DNA from: Aphanothece hegewaldii CCALA 016
GTDB taxonomy: Bacteria; Cyanobacteriota; Cyanobacteriia; Cyanobacteriales; Microcystaceae
NCBI RefSeq assembly: GCF_003007785.1
Contig: NZ_PXOH01000005.1
Coordinates: 124,001 to 188,000, forward strand
Direction of reading: 5' to 3'
Length of the DNA stretch: 64,000 nt
Made by a program: the position numbers and the translations under genes. The notes under the pieces are model-generated. The model searched no databases, was not told the DNA's origin, and worked only from the letters and a program-made list of their open reading frames with translations. Positions 7,855-16,741 of this stretch are shown here, piece by piece. How positions within the stretch are numbered: position 1 is the first letter of the stretch; every line of letters begins with the position of its first letter.

Positions 7855-8769
7855 ATGAGTATTCCTGATTTTCAAACGATTATGTTACCATTGCTCCAAT
7901 ACACGGAAGATGAGCAAGAACATTCATTAAGAGACTCAATAGAATATTTAGCTACTTTTTTTAAACTCACAGATAGCGAGAAAAAACATTTATTACCGAG
8001 TGGACAACAAGCAACATTTGATAATAGAGTAGGTTGGGCTAGTACTTACTTAAAAAAAGCTAAATTTCTAGTTAAAACCAAAAGAGGATATTTTAAAATT
8101 ACTGAACGTGGTCAAGACGTTCTTAAACAAAAACTATCTGAAATTAACACTAATTTTTTAAATAATTTTGCTGAGTTTAGAAATTTTCAATCTCCTCAAA
8201 ATAGTAATGACTTACCGAGGAAAGCCAATAACGGTAGTTTATCAGAGACTGAGAGAACACCCGAAGAATCTTTAGAAATGTTCTATCAAAAAATTAGAGA
8301 GTCTTTAGCTTATGAACTTTTAGAAGCAATTAAAAGCTGTTCACCTGAATTTTTTGAAAAATTAGTAGTAGAATTATTAATTAAAATGGGTTATGGTGGC
8401 TCTAGAAAAGAGGCAGGTCAAGCCGTAGGTCAATCAAGAGATGGAGGAATTGATGGGATTATTAAAGAAGATCGCTTAGGTTTAGATATTATCTACATTC
8501 AAGCTAAACGATGGAATAATACAGTTAGTAGACCAGAAATTCAAAAATTTGCAGGAGCATTATTAGGGCAAAAAGCAAAGAAAGGAATTTTTATTACAAC
8601 TTTTCAGTTTAGTAAAGATGCGATTGATTATGCGAAAAATCTTGAAAGTAAAATTATCTTAATTGATGGTCAGGCTTTAACTGAGTTGATGATTGACTAT
8701 AATGTAGGAGTATCACCGATAAAATCTTATGAAGTCAAGAAAATAGATATAGACTATTTTACTGAATAA
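7855..8769 (+). CDS. Mrr-type restriction endonuclease
   Basis: The 304-residue protein has an N-terminal winged-helix Mrr_N domain (about 5-95), a polar linker, and a C-terminal Mrr catalytic domain (about 155-290). The PD-(D/E)XK-type catalytic residues are visible as Asp200 in DGGIDG and Gln216-Ala-Lys218 in IQAKRW, the Gln variant that is normal for Mrr. Mrr enzymes cut methylated or foreign DNA in the cytoplasm and act without a dedicated methyltransferase. None is present here. The ATG follows copy B of the 134-bp repeat. It is followed by an AbrB-like gene 20 bp later. A role in phage or plasmid defence is likely from the family. Confidence 0.88.
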   Translation: MSIPDFQTIMLPLLQYTEDEQEHSLRDSIEYLATFFKLTDSEKKHLLPSGQQATFDNRVGWASTYLKKAKFLVKTKRGYFKITERGQDVLKQKLSEINTNFLNNFAEFRNFQSPQNSNDLPRKANNGSLSETERTPEESLEMFYQKIRESLAYELLEAIKSCSPEFFEKLVVELLIKMGYGGSRKEAGQAVGQSRDGGIDGIIKEDRLGLDIIYIQAKRWNNTVSRPEIQKFAGALLGQKAKKGIFITTFQFSKDAIDYAKNLESKIILIDGQALTELMIDYNVGVSPIKSYEVKKIDIDYFTE

Positions 8770-8789
8770 ATTCTCATAGAGGTAAAGAT

Positions 8790-9047
8790 ATGGAATCTTC
8801 ACTTATAGCTACTGTTACACCAGAAGGCAACCTTGAACTACCCTCCGAAATTAGGAAAAAAATTCAAGCAGGAGAAAAGTTTATCGTCACGCTGACAGAA
8901 GACACAATTACTTTAGAAAAAATGAATAAATTTGACTGGGATGATTGGGAAAAACGAGTAGAAAAAGCAAGAGAAGATATTGAACCGATGACGATAGAAG
9001 AAATTTGTGAGATAGTACGAGAGGTGAGAAGAGGTAATTTGTACTAA
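8790..9047 (+). CDS. AbrB/SpoVT-type DNA-binding protein, antitoxin-like
   Basis: The 85-residue protein begins with a swapped-hairpin type sequence (ATVTPEGNLELPSEIRKK, residues 7-24) typical of AbrB, MazE and VapB DNA-binding domains. The C-terminal half is highly acidic, with repeated Glu and Trp-Glu motifs, as in antitoxin tails that wrap a toxin. No PIN or MazF toxin follows: the next two genes are small and unrecognised. It may be an orphan antitoxin, a repressor of the upstream mrr gene, or the antitoxin of an unusual toxin encoded next door. The Shine-Dalgarno GAGG is 7-8 bp before the ATG. Confidence 0.65.
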   Translation: MESSLIATVTPEGNLELPSEIRKKIQAGEKFIVTLTEDTITLEKMNKFDWDDWEKRVEKAREDIEPMTIEEICEIVREVRRGNLY

Positions 9048-9083
9048 TAAAATTTATTTAAGTTACACGAAGCTATTTATTTA

Positions 9084-9278
9084 ATGGAACCTACGGAAGA
9101 ACAATTTTTAGTCTTTAATGCTTTAGAAACTCTCGCGTTAATCCAAGGTAGCTTATATGATGAAAGGAGAGGTTACTGGTATATTCTAACTTTAAGTCCA
9201 ATTCTACCTATTTCAATAATCTTACCCAGTGGTGAAATCGTTCCTTTACAATTTGTACAAGATGATGAGTCAATTTAA
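9084..9278 (+). CDS. Small protein of unknown function
   Basis: A 64-residue acidic protein that I do not recognise. It has no signal peptide; it holds a hydrophobic stretch around ILPISIILP (about 43-51) within an otherwise soluble-looking sequence. It lies 36 bp after the AbrB-like gene and its end overlaps the next gene by 17 bp. This packing supports an operon with the AbrB-like gene and the 77-residue ORF after it. It could be a toxin partner, but nothing in the sequence shows a nuclease or ribosome-targeting fold. Confidence 0.45.
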   Translation: MEPTEEQFLVFNALETLALIQGSLYDERRGYWYILTLSPILPISIILPSGEIVPLQFVQDDESI

Positions 9279-9492
9279 ACAAGAACAAGCTCAAAGAATG
9301 CTATATTTATTTACGATCGCTCGTCAAAGATATTTAGAGTCTGGTGGAGATCCCAAGCATTCAGCAAATGAACAATGGTTAACCCAAGCAGAAAAAGAAG
9401 AGTTATTAAGTTTGGGAGAACAAGTATTTACTGAGCAATACATTAATGAGTACAAAAATCAAAAACAGCGACAAAATCAGCAAGTCATATAA
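9262..9492 (+). CDS. Small hydrophilic protein of unknown function
   Basis: A 76-residue protein, mostly helical and rich in Gln and Glu, that I do not recognise. The start chosen is the ATG at 9262, which overlaps the end of the previous gene by 17 bp. An upstream in-frame ATG at 9229 would add 11 residues, but it lies deeper inside the previous frame. It ends 3 bp before the gamma-glutamyltransferase gene, so it may be transcribed with it. Confidence 0.45.
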   Translation: MMSQFKQEQAQRMLYLFTIARQRYLESGGDPKHSANEQWLTQAEKEELLSLGEQVFTEQYINEYKNQKQRQNQQVI

Positions 9493-9495
9493 TTA

Positions 9496-11088
9496 ATGCA
9501 ATTTGATCTAAACCATTACCCCTATTCTTCCCAACGTCGCGTTATCTTAGGAAAACGTTGTGCGATCGCAACCAGTCAACATTTAGCAACATTAGCAGGA
9601 ATAGAAATATTTAATAAAGGAGGTAATGCGGTTGATGCAGCCGTAGCATCTGCTATTACTCTAACAGTTGTTGAACCTACTTCTAACGGAATTGGAGGGG
9701 ATGCGTTTGCGCTTGTTTGGGATGGTAAAATACACGGAATTAATGGATCTGGAAAAAGTCCTCAGAATCTTAGTCTAGATCATTTTGCGGGATTCGATGA
9801 AATGCCCTTACGAGGATGGTTAGCTGTAACTGTACCTGGTGCAGTTGCTTTATGGCGTAGTTTGTGGGAAAAATGGGGAAAGTTACCCTTTGAAGAATTA
9901 TTTATAAGTGCTATTCGTCACGCAACAGAAGGGTTCCCTGTCTCACCACTTACCGCAGAAGCTTGGGAACGTCCCCGAAGTCTCTATCTTCCACTCAAAG
10001 GAAAAGAATATCAACCTTTTAAAGATATCTTTTTTCCCAAAGGACGCGCACCAAAAACAGGAGAAATTTGGGGAAGTCAGGAACACGCAGAAACTCTAAA
10101 AGAAATAGCAACAACAGGAGGAGAAAGCTTTTATCGGGGGAAACTAGCAGAAGCGATCGCAAATTTCGCCGCAGAGACAGGGGGAATTATTACTCTAGAT
10201 GATCTTAACGCACATCAAACATTATGGGTCGAGCCAATTTCTACAACATACCGTAACCTAGAAGTTTGGGAAATACCCCCGAATACACAGGGAATAGCTG
10301 CATTGATGGCACTCAATATTCTAGAAGAATTCGACATGAAAAACTGTGCTTATGAGAGTGGGGAAAGGTTGCATCGTCAAATAGAAGCAATGAAGTTAGC
10401 TTTTGCTGATGTCTATCATCATATTGGCGATTTAGCTCATATGAGTGTAACTTGTGAGCAATTACTTAATAAAACTTATGCAAAACAGCGACAACAACTG
10501 ATCCAAGATACTGCTACTTCTCTATTTAATGCAGGTTTACCCACAGGAGGAACCGTATATTTATGTACTGCCGATCAAGATTTAATGGTGTCGTTGATTC
10601 AATCTAATTATGAAGGATTTGGCGGAGGAATTTTAGTTCCAGATACAGGAATTGCTTTACATAACCGAGGTGCAGGATTTACACTACAAGCAAATCATCC
10701 GAATCAAGTGGCACCTTCTAAACGACCATTCCATACGATTATCCCAGGATTTCTCACGCAAGATCAACAAGCGATCGGCCCGTTTGGGGTGATGGGCGCG
10801 CCAATGCAACCCCAAGGACACCTCCAAGTCGTCTCAAATCTAGTTGATTATCATTTTAATCCCCAAGCTACCTTAGATGCCCCTAGATGGCGATTTTTGC
10901 GAGAAAATAAAGTACTTTTAGAAAGGGGTGTACCCCCAGAAATAGTGCAAGATTTAGTGAATCGCGGTCATCAAATTTCAATGAGTCCTCATACTATGTT
11001 CGGCAAAGGTCAAATAATTATTAAACAAAATGGGGTTTTAGTCGCCGCTTCTGAATCTCGCGCTGATGGATTAGCATTAGGATATTAG
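9496..11088 (+). CDS. ggt: Gamma-glutamyltransferase
   Basis: This enzyme cleaves the gamma-glutamyl bond of glutathione or transfers the gamma-glutamyl group to an acceptor. The 530-residue precursor should cut itself before Thr353 (in TGGTVYLCTAD), which becomes the catalytic nucleophile of the small subunit. Other family motifs are GNAVDAAVASA near residue 40, SNGIGGDAF near 70 and GFGGG about 20 residues after the nucleophile. No signal peptide is seen, unlike the periplasmic enzymes of many bacteria, so it may act in the cytoplasm. The gene sits 3 bp after the small ORF and converges on the NIL-ferredoxin gene. Confidence 0.92.
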   Translation: MQFDLNHYPYSSQRRVILGKRCAIATSQHLATLAGIEIFNKGGNAVDAAVASAITLTVVEPTSNGIGGDAFALVWDGKIHGINGSGKSPQNLSLDHFAGFDEMPLRGWLAVTVPGAVALWRSLWEKWGKLPFEELFISAIRHATEGFPVSPLTAEAWERPRSLYLPLKGKEYQPFKDIFFPKGRAPKTGEIWGSQEHAETLKEIATTGGESFYRGKLAEAIANFAAETGGIITLDDLNAHQTLWVEPISTTYRNLEVWEIPPNTQGIAALMALNILEEFDMKNCAYESGERLHRQIEAMKLAFADVYHHIGDLAHMSVTCEQLLNKTYAKQRQQLIQDTATSLFNAGLPTGGTVYLCTADQDLMVSLIQSNYEGFGGGILVPDTGIALHNRGAGFTLQANHPNQVAPSKRPFHTIIPGFLTQDQQAIGPFGVMGAPMQPQGHLQVVSNLVDYHFNPQATLDAPRWRFLRENKVLLERGVPPEIVQDLVNRGHQISMSPHTMFGKGQIIIKQNGVLVAASESRADGLALGY

Positions 11089-11094
11089 TAAAAC

Positions 11095-11499
11095 TTAAAA
11101 ATTAGTTGAAATCGCTTGTAGGGGACAAGCTGGGATACACTGTTCACAGACCACACAACGAGAACGTAGAAACTTAAGTCTAAAACTATTAGGCTCAAGA
11201 GTTAAAGCTTCTGTTGGACAAACCCCCGTACATAAACCACAGTCTACACACTTCTCTTCATCGATCAAAATTTCTCGACTCGCTAAAGAAACCGTTATCC
11301 CTTGTGCTTTAAGCCATTCTAACGCGGCTTCTAAGGCATCAATATCACCCGATAACTCTAAAACCAGTTTTCCCACTTGATTTGGGGCTACCTGAGCGCG
11401 AATAATATTAGCAGCAACATTAAAATCTTTGGCAAGTAAGTAGGTTACTGGCATATGTACCGTTTTTTGGGGAAACGTTAGCGTTACTCGTTTTTTCAT
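11095..11499 (-). CDS. NIL-domain ferredoxin with two 4Fe-4S motifs
   Basis: The 134-residue protein has an N-terminal NIL domain (about 1-75), a ligand-binding fold also found at the end of methionine ABC ATPases. The C-terminal half has two cluster motifs, CVDCGLCTGVCP and CVVCEQCIPACP, as in bacterial two-cluster ferredoxins. Such NIL-ferredoxins are common in cyanobacteria; their exact role is open, with sulfur transfer or redox sensing proposed. The gene is convergent with ggt and divergent from txlA, with 49 bp between the two starts, so the two genes may share control. Confidence 0.9.
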   Translation of the reverse strand: MKKRVTLTFPQKTVHMPVTYLLAKDFNVAANIIRAQVAPNQVGKLVLELSGDIDALEAALEWLKAQGITVSLASREILIDEEKCVDCGLCTGVCPTEALTLEPNSFRLKFLRSRCVVCEQCIPACPLQAISTNF

Positions 11500-11548
11500 G
11501 AAATCTATTAAAGTAGTAAATAATGTATAAAAAAATGGCTTTATTTCA

Positions 11549-12100
11549 ATGACTCAAGTAACAACCGATAATCGAATCAGAAATATTATTATCGCTCTAG
11601 CTGCTGTTATTTTGAGTGCTGCTCTTTTTTTCGGTCTTCAAACTCAAACTAACTCAACTTCATTAGAAGCGCAAGCAGAACAATCTATCCCTATCGAAAC
11701 TGCTTTAGCCAATGGTAAACCGACTCTAACTGAATTTTATGCTAATTGGTGTACCAGTTGTCAGGCAATGGCTCCAGAAATCGCAGAAATTAAAAAGCAA
11801 TACGGCAATTCAGTTAATTTTGTTATGTTGAATGTGGACAATAACAAATGGCTCCCCGAAATTTTGCGTTATCGAGTCGATGGTATTCCCCATTTTGTCT
11901 ATCTTAACAAAGGAGGAAAAGCGATCGCACAAACCATCGGCGAACAACCGAAATCAATTATAGAAGCGAACCTAAATGCTTTAATTGCAGATAGTACCTT
12001 ACCCTATGCCTCTTCTACGGGTCAGACTTCCAATTTTAACCTAGGAAGTACCGAGAATGCAGATCCTCGTAGTCATGGCGCACAAGTCGTCAGTGAATAA
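11549..12100 (+). CDS. txlA: Thylakoid or membrane thioredoxin-like protein (TxlA/HCF164 type)
   Basis: The 183-residue protein has a single membrane helix near the N-terminus (about 11-31) and a thioredoxin fold with active site WCTSC (Cys68 and Cys71). It resembles cyanobacterial TxlA and plant HCF164, which pass reducing power across the thylakoid or plasma membrane and are needed for cytochrome maturation. The cis-proline motif GIPHFVY is present later in the domain. The last 35 residues are polar and low-complexity. It starts divergently from the NIL-ferredoxin gene and is followed 2 bp after the stop by a small gene, probably in the same transcript. Confidence 0.9.
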   Translation: MTQVTTDNRIRNIIIALAAVILSAALFFGLQTQTNSTSLEAQAEQSIPIETALANGKPTLTEFYANWCTSCQAMAPEIAEIKKQYGNSVNFVMLNVDNNKWLPEILRYRVDGIPHFVYLNKGGKAIAQTIGEQPKSIIEANLNALIADSTLPYASSTGQTSNFNLGSTENADPRSHGAQVVSE

Positions 12101-12102
12101 AA

Positions 12103-12453
12103 ATGGCTATTATACTACAACATCTCAGTGATGGAAATGAATATATCTTTTTAGGAATAGGAGTAGAAGGACAAAAAAACTCTATTTCTTCCCGTATGTT
12201 AGGTGAATTCTTTGCCAAAGATGTTCCAGAAAAATCTACACTAATAGCAGCCTGTGATTCTTTTGGGAAAATCGTTTGGCTGAATATTAATGATGTTATT
12301 GTTGTCGAAGTTGATGGCGAAAAACCCGCAGAAATATTACCCGAAACCATCATCACTACTCCTTCTATTCCTATTCCCGACGACGAAGAAAAGACGAATA
12401 CAGAAGAAAAAAGCAATCTAGATGAATTTCCCGAAGATGAAGATTGGATCTAA
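12103..12453 (+). CDS. Acidic protein of unknown function
   Basis: This 116-residue protein is not recognised. The first 75 residues look folded, with a strand-rich pattern and the conserved-looking IAACDSFGKIVWLN segment. The tail is Pro-rich and then strongly acidic (Asp and Glu clusters at 98-116). There is no signal peptide. It starts 2 bp after txlA and its last 17 bp overlap the following lipoprotein gene in another frame. This packing suggests one operon of txlA, this gene and the lipoprotein. Confidence 0.6.
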   Translation: MAIILQHLSDGNEYIFLGIGVEGQKNSISSRMLGEFFAKDVPEKSTLIAACDSFGKIVWLNINDVIVVEVDGEKPAEILPETIITTPSIPIPDDEEKTNTEEKSNLDEFPEDEDWI

Positions 12454-14359
12454 ACTTAAAAAAAGACTAATTTGGGTTATTCTTCCTCTTTTTATCGCGT
12501 CTTGTACGGCAGTTGTTTACCCCCAATTTCCCTCAAACCCTTCTACCCAAACGACTACAGTTGGAGGTGTTGAACTTTTTGCCGTTGATGAGAAATTCCG
12601 TAACCAATGGACAAACGAACTCGAAACCCAATTCCAGCAACGCTCTAAAGCTATTATTCAAGCTTTCGCTAACCCCCAACAATACGGAAATACTTTTCAA
12701 GAAAATGAAAAGCGATCGTATCCTAACGCAATGTTTGACTTTTTAGCCGGAAACCGAGAACGAGCGATCGTATACTTACAACAAGAAGACGCACAAAGTA
12801 AAGATCACGCACATACCAACGGCATCGATTATTATTTTAGTTTCACTCTCAAAGGACAAATCCGTAAATATTTTCTTTTCGGTTCTTTTTTAGATCCCGC
12901 ATACCGTCAAAAAATGTATGATGGAGCGAAACAATGGACACAAGAAGATCCCCTAACGCGTCCTCATCCAATATACGGCAATGGTGACGGAACTGGAGAA
13001 GATTGGAGTATTAAAAGACGCGGACTTTGGGTAGATGGACGCAATACCGATAACCTACGTGCAATGCGAGAAACATCGGTTTATTTGATGGCAGAAGAGA
13101 CGGGAAATGAAGCGACACGCCAACGCTACAAACAAAAATTACAACGTTATGTATGGGCATTATACAACATTGGAATGGGAGAATGGGACTCAGAGGTGTA
13201 TCATGGGCATACCTTCGCGCCTTATCTCAATCTCTACGATTTTGCTAAAGATCCAGAAGTTAAGCAACTCGCTAAATCTGCTCTAGATTGGCTTTCTAGT
13301 GCTGCTGCAATTAAGTATTATCGAGGAGGATGGGGGGGACCGGTTAAACGCGACTATGGCGGGGGAAATACCGTTTTAAGCTCAGATGCAGCGCGAACCT
13401 TTTGGCTATATTTTGGAGATACGCCTTTATCTAACCCTCGCCCCACATTAGATACACTCTACATGATTACCAGTACCTATCGTCCTCCTTTGGCGGTTGT
13501 TGCGGTTGCACAGAAAAAATTTAATAAACCTGTAGAAGTTTTCAGTACTAAACCTTTATACGAAAACTGGAAACCCGGAAATGATCAAAAACCCGGTTAT
13601 TATGAAACACAGTTTTTTGGGCAAACTTATCAGATGGGAAGTCTTGCGGGTACTTTTGCTGATGGAGATGTCGCACCTTTTAAGTTATTGGCTTACAATT
13701 CGGTTAAAGGTGTTGATTTTTTTGTGGCAAATACAGGTAATACACGCCTTAGACCAGGAAAAAATAACGGTGATCAAATTGGACAATATCGAAATATCTT
13801 AATTTGGTTACGTCCTGCGGATCAACCTTTTTACTTTCAGTTACCGAAATCAGCAAAAATAGAAGTACAAGAGAATATTTGGTTTATCCAACTCGAAAAA
13901 ACTTGGTTAGCCATTTACCCAATTAATTTAAATTATGAAGGAACTGTGACAATTGAAGACCAAAAATATCAAGAGATTTATTCATCGCAACAAACCTTAA
14001 AAGCGTCTCCAAAAGCGAGTATATATAGTGGTTTTGCTTTAGAAGTTGGAGAAAATGAGACTCATGGAAGTTATGAGATTTTTAAACAAAATATTCAACA
14101 AAAACAACGATTGAATATAACAGCATTAGCTAAAGGTAAAGTTAGTTTAGAAGCTACAACCAAACAACAATTAGACTTTACTTATAATCAGCTTAATCTT
14201 TTACCTATGCTGCGTCGAGATGGCAAAGAATATAAGCGAGCATATGATTTATACAAAAGTATGAGTTTAGATGGTTCTCCGATTTCTCTGGGATGGAAAA
14301 AGGGAAAATTAAAGGTTAAAACTGAAGAATATACTTTTGAAAGTTTTTATCAAAAGTGA
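12437..14359 (+). CDS. Lipoprotein with a likely toroid (glycan-processing) domain
   Basis: About 640 residues. The chosen ATG (MKIGSKLKKR) gives a basic N-terminus, a hydrophobic stretch and lipobox IASC, so the protein is probably a lipoprotein. An earlier in-frame ATG at 12422 is also possible. The middle part has helical repeats with paired aromatic motifs (GLWVDGR, YHGHTFAPYLNLYDF, RGGWGG) that resemble alpha/alpha toroid glycan lyases or glycosidases. The last third looks like beta-sandwich. I cannot name the substrate or confirm catalytic residues. The gene overlaps the preceding one by 17 bp. Confidence 0.6.
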   Translation: MKIGSKLKKRLIWVILPLFIASCTAVVYPQFPSNPSTQTTTVGGVELFAVDEKFRNQWTNELETQFQQRSKAIIQAFANPQQYGNTFQENEKRSYPNAMFDFLAGNRERAIVYLQQEDAQSKDHAHTNGIDYYFSFTLKGQIRKYFLFGSFLDPAYRQKMYDGAKQWTQEDPLTRPHPIYGNGDGTGEDWSIKRRGLWVDGRNTDNLRAMRETSVYLMAEETGNEATRQRYKQKLQRYVWALYNIGMGEWDSEVYHGHTFAPYLNLYDFAKDPEVKQLAKSALDWLSSAAAIKYYRGGWGGPVKRDYGGGNTVLSSDAARTFWLYFGDTPLSNPRPTLDTLYMITSTYRPPLAVVAVAQKKFNKPVEVFSTKPLYENWKPGNDQKPGYYETQFFGQTYQMGSLAGTFADGDVAPFKLLAYNSVKGVDFFVANTGNTRLRPGKNNGDQIGQYRNILIWLRPADQPFYFQLPKSAKIEVQENIWFIQLEKTWLAIYPINLNYEGTVTIEDQKYQEIYSSQQTLKASPKASIYSGFALEVGENETHGSYEIFKQNIQQKQRLNITALAKGKVSLEATTKQQLDFTYNQLNLLPMLRRDGKEYKRAYDLYKSMSLDGSPISLGWKKGKLKVKTEEYTFESFYQK

Positions 14360-14497
14360 GAGCAATACCATGTTTTGTTAGAGTTTGTAACATTTAATGG
14401 ATAAAATTATTAATTTTTAATGTTTTTTTCCCTAGCTAAATTGGGTATTCTCAGGATATATTATTTATTGATTATATAAATTATTGGACAAAAACTC

Positions 14498-15331
14498 ATG
14501 TTTAAACAAGCATTGCTAAAAGCTTTAAATATTGGTGCAAACCCAGACTGGCTACAACAAAAAAGCCTTAATTTACTTCAAAAATTTGGCAATCTTAGTT
14601 ATGAACAATCTTTAGCATTACAAATTATCGATCGACCCCATTATGGCTATTGTGTTTATCATAGCGCAGCCCTAGCCAAAAAATTAGGTTATTCAAGAAT
14701 TAGTGTTGTAGAATTTGGGGTTGCTGGTGGAAATGGTTTAATAAATTTAGAATATCATGCTGAACAAGTCTCAAAAATTTTTGGCATAGATATAGATATT
14801 TATGGGTTTGATACAGGAGAAGGATTACCAAAACCAATAGATTATAGAGATTTACCCTATCATTGGCAAGAATCTTTTTTTAAAATGAATATCCCAGAAC
14901 TTAAAAATCGCCTCACAAAAGCTCAATTAGTATTAGGTGATATTCGAGAAACCGTCACCAATTTTTTTCAAGAATATCAACCCGCCCCGATTGCAGCAAT
15001 GTTTCATGATTTTGATTATTATTCATCAACCATCGCAGCTTTTAAAATGTTTGACGAAGACGAAAAATATTTATTACCCCGAATTTACTGCTATTTAGAT
15101 GATGTTATTGGTTCAGAAATAGAACTTTATAACGATTATACAGGAATTCGATTAGCGGTTAATGAATTTAATGAGAATCATTCCCTAAAAAAACTCAGCC
15201 CCGCTTATCATCTACTAACTCGTCAACATCTAAAAACTTGGTATCATCAAATTTATATTTATCACGACTTTAGTCATAGTAAATATAATCAATTTATTAG
15301 TTCCGATGCTCAACAATTGCCTTTACAATAA
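14498..15331 (+). CDS. SAM-dependent methyltransferase-like protein
   Basis: The 277-residue protein has a glycine-rich SAM-binding-type motif, VVEFGVAGGNG, at about residues 70-80. Acidic residues follow on the next strand (YGFDTGEG) and later in MFHDFDYYSST. This layout suits the TylF-like or class I methyltransferases of sugar or natural product pathways. The motif after strand 4 is not typical enough to name a substrate. There is no signal peptide or membrane helix. The gene stands alone, with about 138 bp of AT-rich sequence before it, which is likely its promoter region. Confidence 0.6.
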   Translation: MFKQALLKALNIGANPDWLQQKSLNLLQKFGNLSYEQSLALQIIDRPHYGYCVYHSAALAKKLGYSRISVVEFGVAGGNGLINLEYHAEQVSKIFGIDIDIYGFDTGEGLPKPIDYRDLPYHWQESFFKMNIPELKNRLTKAQLVLGDIRETVTNFFQEYQPAPIAAMFHDFDYYSSTIAAFKMFDEDEKYLLPRIYCYLDDVIGSEIELYNDYTGIRLAVNEFNENHSLKKLSPAYHLLTRQHLKTWYHQIYIYHDFSHSKYNQFISSDAQQLPLQ

Positions 15332-15343
15332 AATCATTAAATG

Positions 15344-16696
15344 TTATCGCATGGTGACAAATTCTTCGGCAGCGCTAGGATGAATGCCAACGGTTGCATC
15401 AAAATCAGCTTTTTTTGCACCCGTTTTAATTGCGATCGCCACACCTTGAATAATTTCTGCCGCATATTCTCCCACCATATGCGCCCCAACCACTTTTTCA
15501 GTAGCGGTTTCTACAATTAATTTCATCATCGTTTTTTCGTCTTTTCCCGTCAGTGTGTGATACATAGGACGAAACTTAGAACGATAAATCTTTACGCCAT
15601 CTTCGCCATATTTCGCCTTAGCATCCTCTTCAGTTAAACCGACTGATGCAGCTTCTGGGGAGCTAAACACAGCAGAGGGGATATTTTCATAACTCATCAC
15701 ACGAGGTTTTCCCCCAAACACCGTATCTGCTAAAGCGCGTCCCTCATTAATCGCCACAGGTGTTAGATTAACTTTATTAGAACAATCTCCCACTGCATAA
15801 ATATTATCCACCGAAGTTACGCTATATTCATTCACTGCAACTGATCCATCTACAACTTCTACCCCAGCATTTTCTAACCCCAAATGTTCGATCATCGGTT
15901 TTCTTCCTGTAGCAGCTAAAGCAACTGCATCAGCAACAATAACTTCTGATGTGGGATCTCCTTCGATATGAATTTTAAATCCTTCTTCTGTTCTTTCGAT
16001 CAAAGACGGCATACTATTAGTTAGGATGCGGATACCGTGTTTTTCCATTCCTTCTTGTATAAGCGATCGTACATCATCATCAAACCCTCTGAGAATTTTA
16101 TCGCCTCGAACAATTTGAGTGACTTCTGTACCAAGTCCATTCATAATACAAGCAAATTCTACCGCAATATACCCCGCCCCTAAAATTACAATTCGTTTCG
16201 GTTGTGTGGTTAATTTAAACATATCATCAGAAACTAGAGTATGTTCGATCCCTGGAATATCTGGACGAAAGGGATGCCCCCCAACTGCGATTAAAATTTT
16301 ATCAGCCGTTATTTTTTCGTCTCCCACTTCTACAGTATGGGGATCAATAAACCTAGCGTATTTTGGGAAAATCTTGACTTTAGAATTATCTAACATTCTT
16401 TGATAGATATCATTAAGTCGGGTTACTTCTTCTTCAACGACATGGATCAATTTTGACCAATCTAAGGTACTATGAACAGGACTCCAGCCGTAACCTGTTG
16501 CTTCTTCAAAATGATCAGGAAAACGAGACGCATACACCATCAATTTTTTAGGAATACAACCTCGGTTAACACAAGTTCCCCCGAGACGACTTACTTCTGC
16601 TAAACCTACTTTAGCGCCGTATTCTGCGGCACGTCTAGCAGTGGCTATACCGCCCGATCCACCACCAATGACAAAAAAATCAAAATCGTAACTCAT
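15344..16696 (-). CDS. gor: Glutathione reductase (NADPH)
   Basis: The flavoenzyme reduces glutathione disulfide with NADPH. Using the ATG at 16696 gives 450 residues, the family length. An upstream start at 16735 would add 13 odd residues (MIRISYLTQDKRR). The FAD-binding motif GGGSGG lies at the N-terminus (11-16), and the redox disulfide is Cys42 and Cys47 in GTCVNRGC. A second dinucleotide motif (GAGYIAVEFACIMNGLG) binds NADPH, and the C-terminal HPSAAEEF holds the active-site His-Glu pair from the partner subunit. It is divergent from the PBP4-like gene. Confidence 0.95.
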   Translation of the reverse strand: MSYDFDFFVIGGGSGGIATARRAAEYGAKVGLAEVSRLGGTCVNRGCIPKKLMVYASRFPDHFEEATGYGWSPVHSTLDWSKLIHVVEEEVTRLNDIYQRMLDNSKVKIFPKYARFIDPHTVEVGDEKITADKILIAVGGHPFRPDIPGIEHTLVSDDMFKLTTQPKRIVILGAGYIAVEFACIMNGLGTEVTQIVRGDKILRGFDDDVRSLIQEGMEKHGIRILTNSMPSLIERTEEGFKIHIEGDPTSEVIVADAVALAATGRKPMIEHLGLENAGVEVVDGSVAVNEYSVTSVDNIYAVGDCSNKVNLTPVAINEGRALADTVFGGKPRVMSYENIPSAVFSSPEAASVGLTEEDAKAKYGEDGVKIYRSKFRPMYHTLTGKDEKTMMKLIVETATEKVVGAHMVGEYAAEIIQGVAIAIKTGAKKADFDATVGIHPSAAEEFVTMR

Positions 16697-16741
16697 ACGT
16701 CGTTTATCCTGTGTAAGATATGAAATCCGAATCAAATTAGA

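Noticed and set aside
8790-9278. MazEF or VapBC toxin-antitoxin pair
   Set aside because: The AbrB-like gene resembles an antitoxin, but the next gene shows no PIN or MazF motifs, so a named pair is not claimed.
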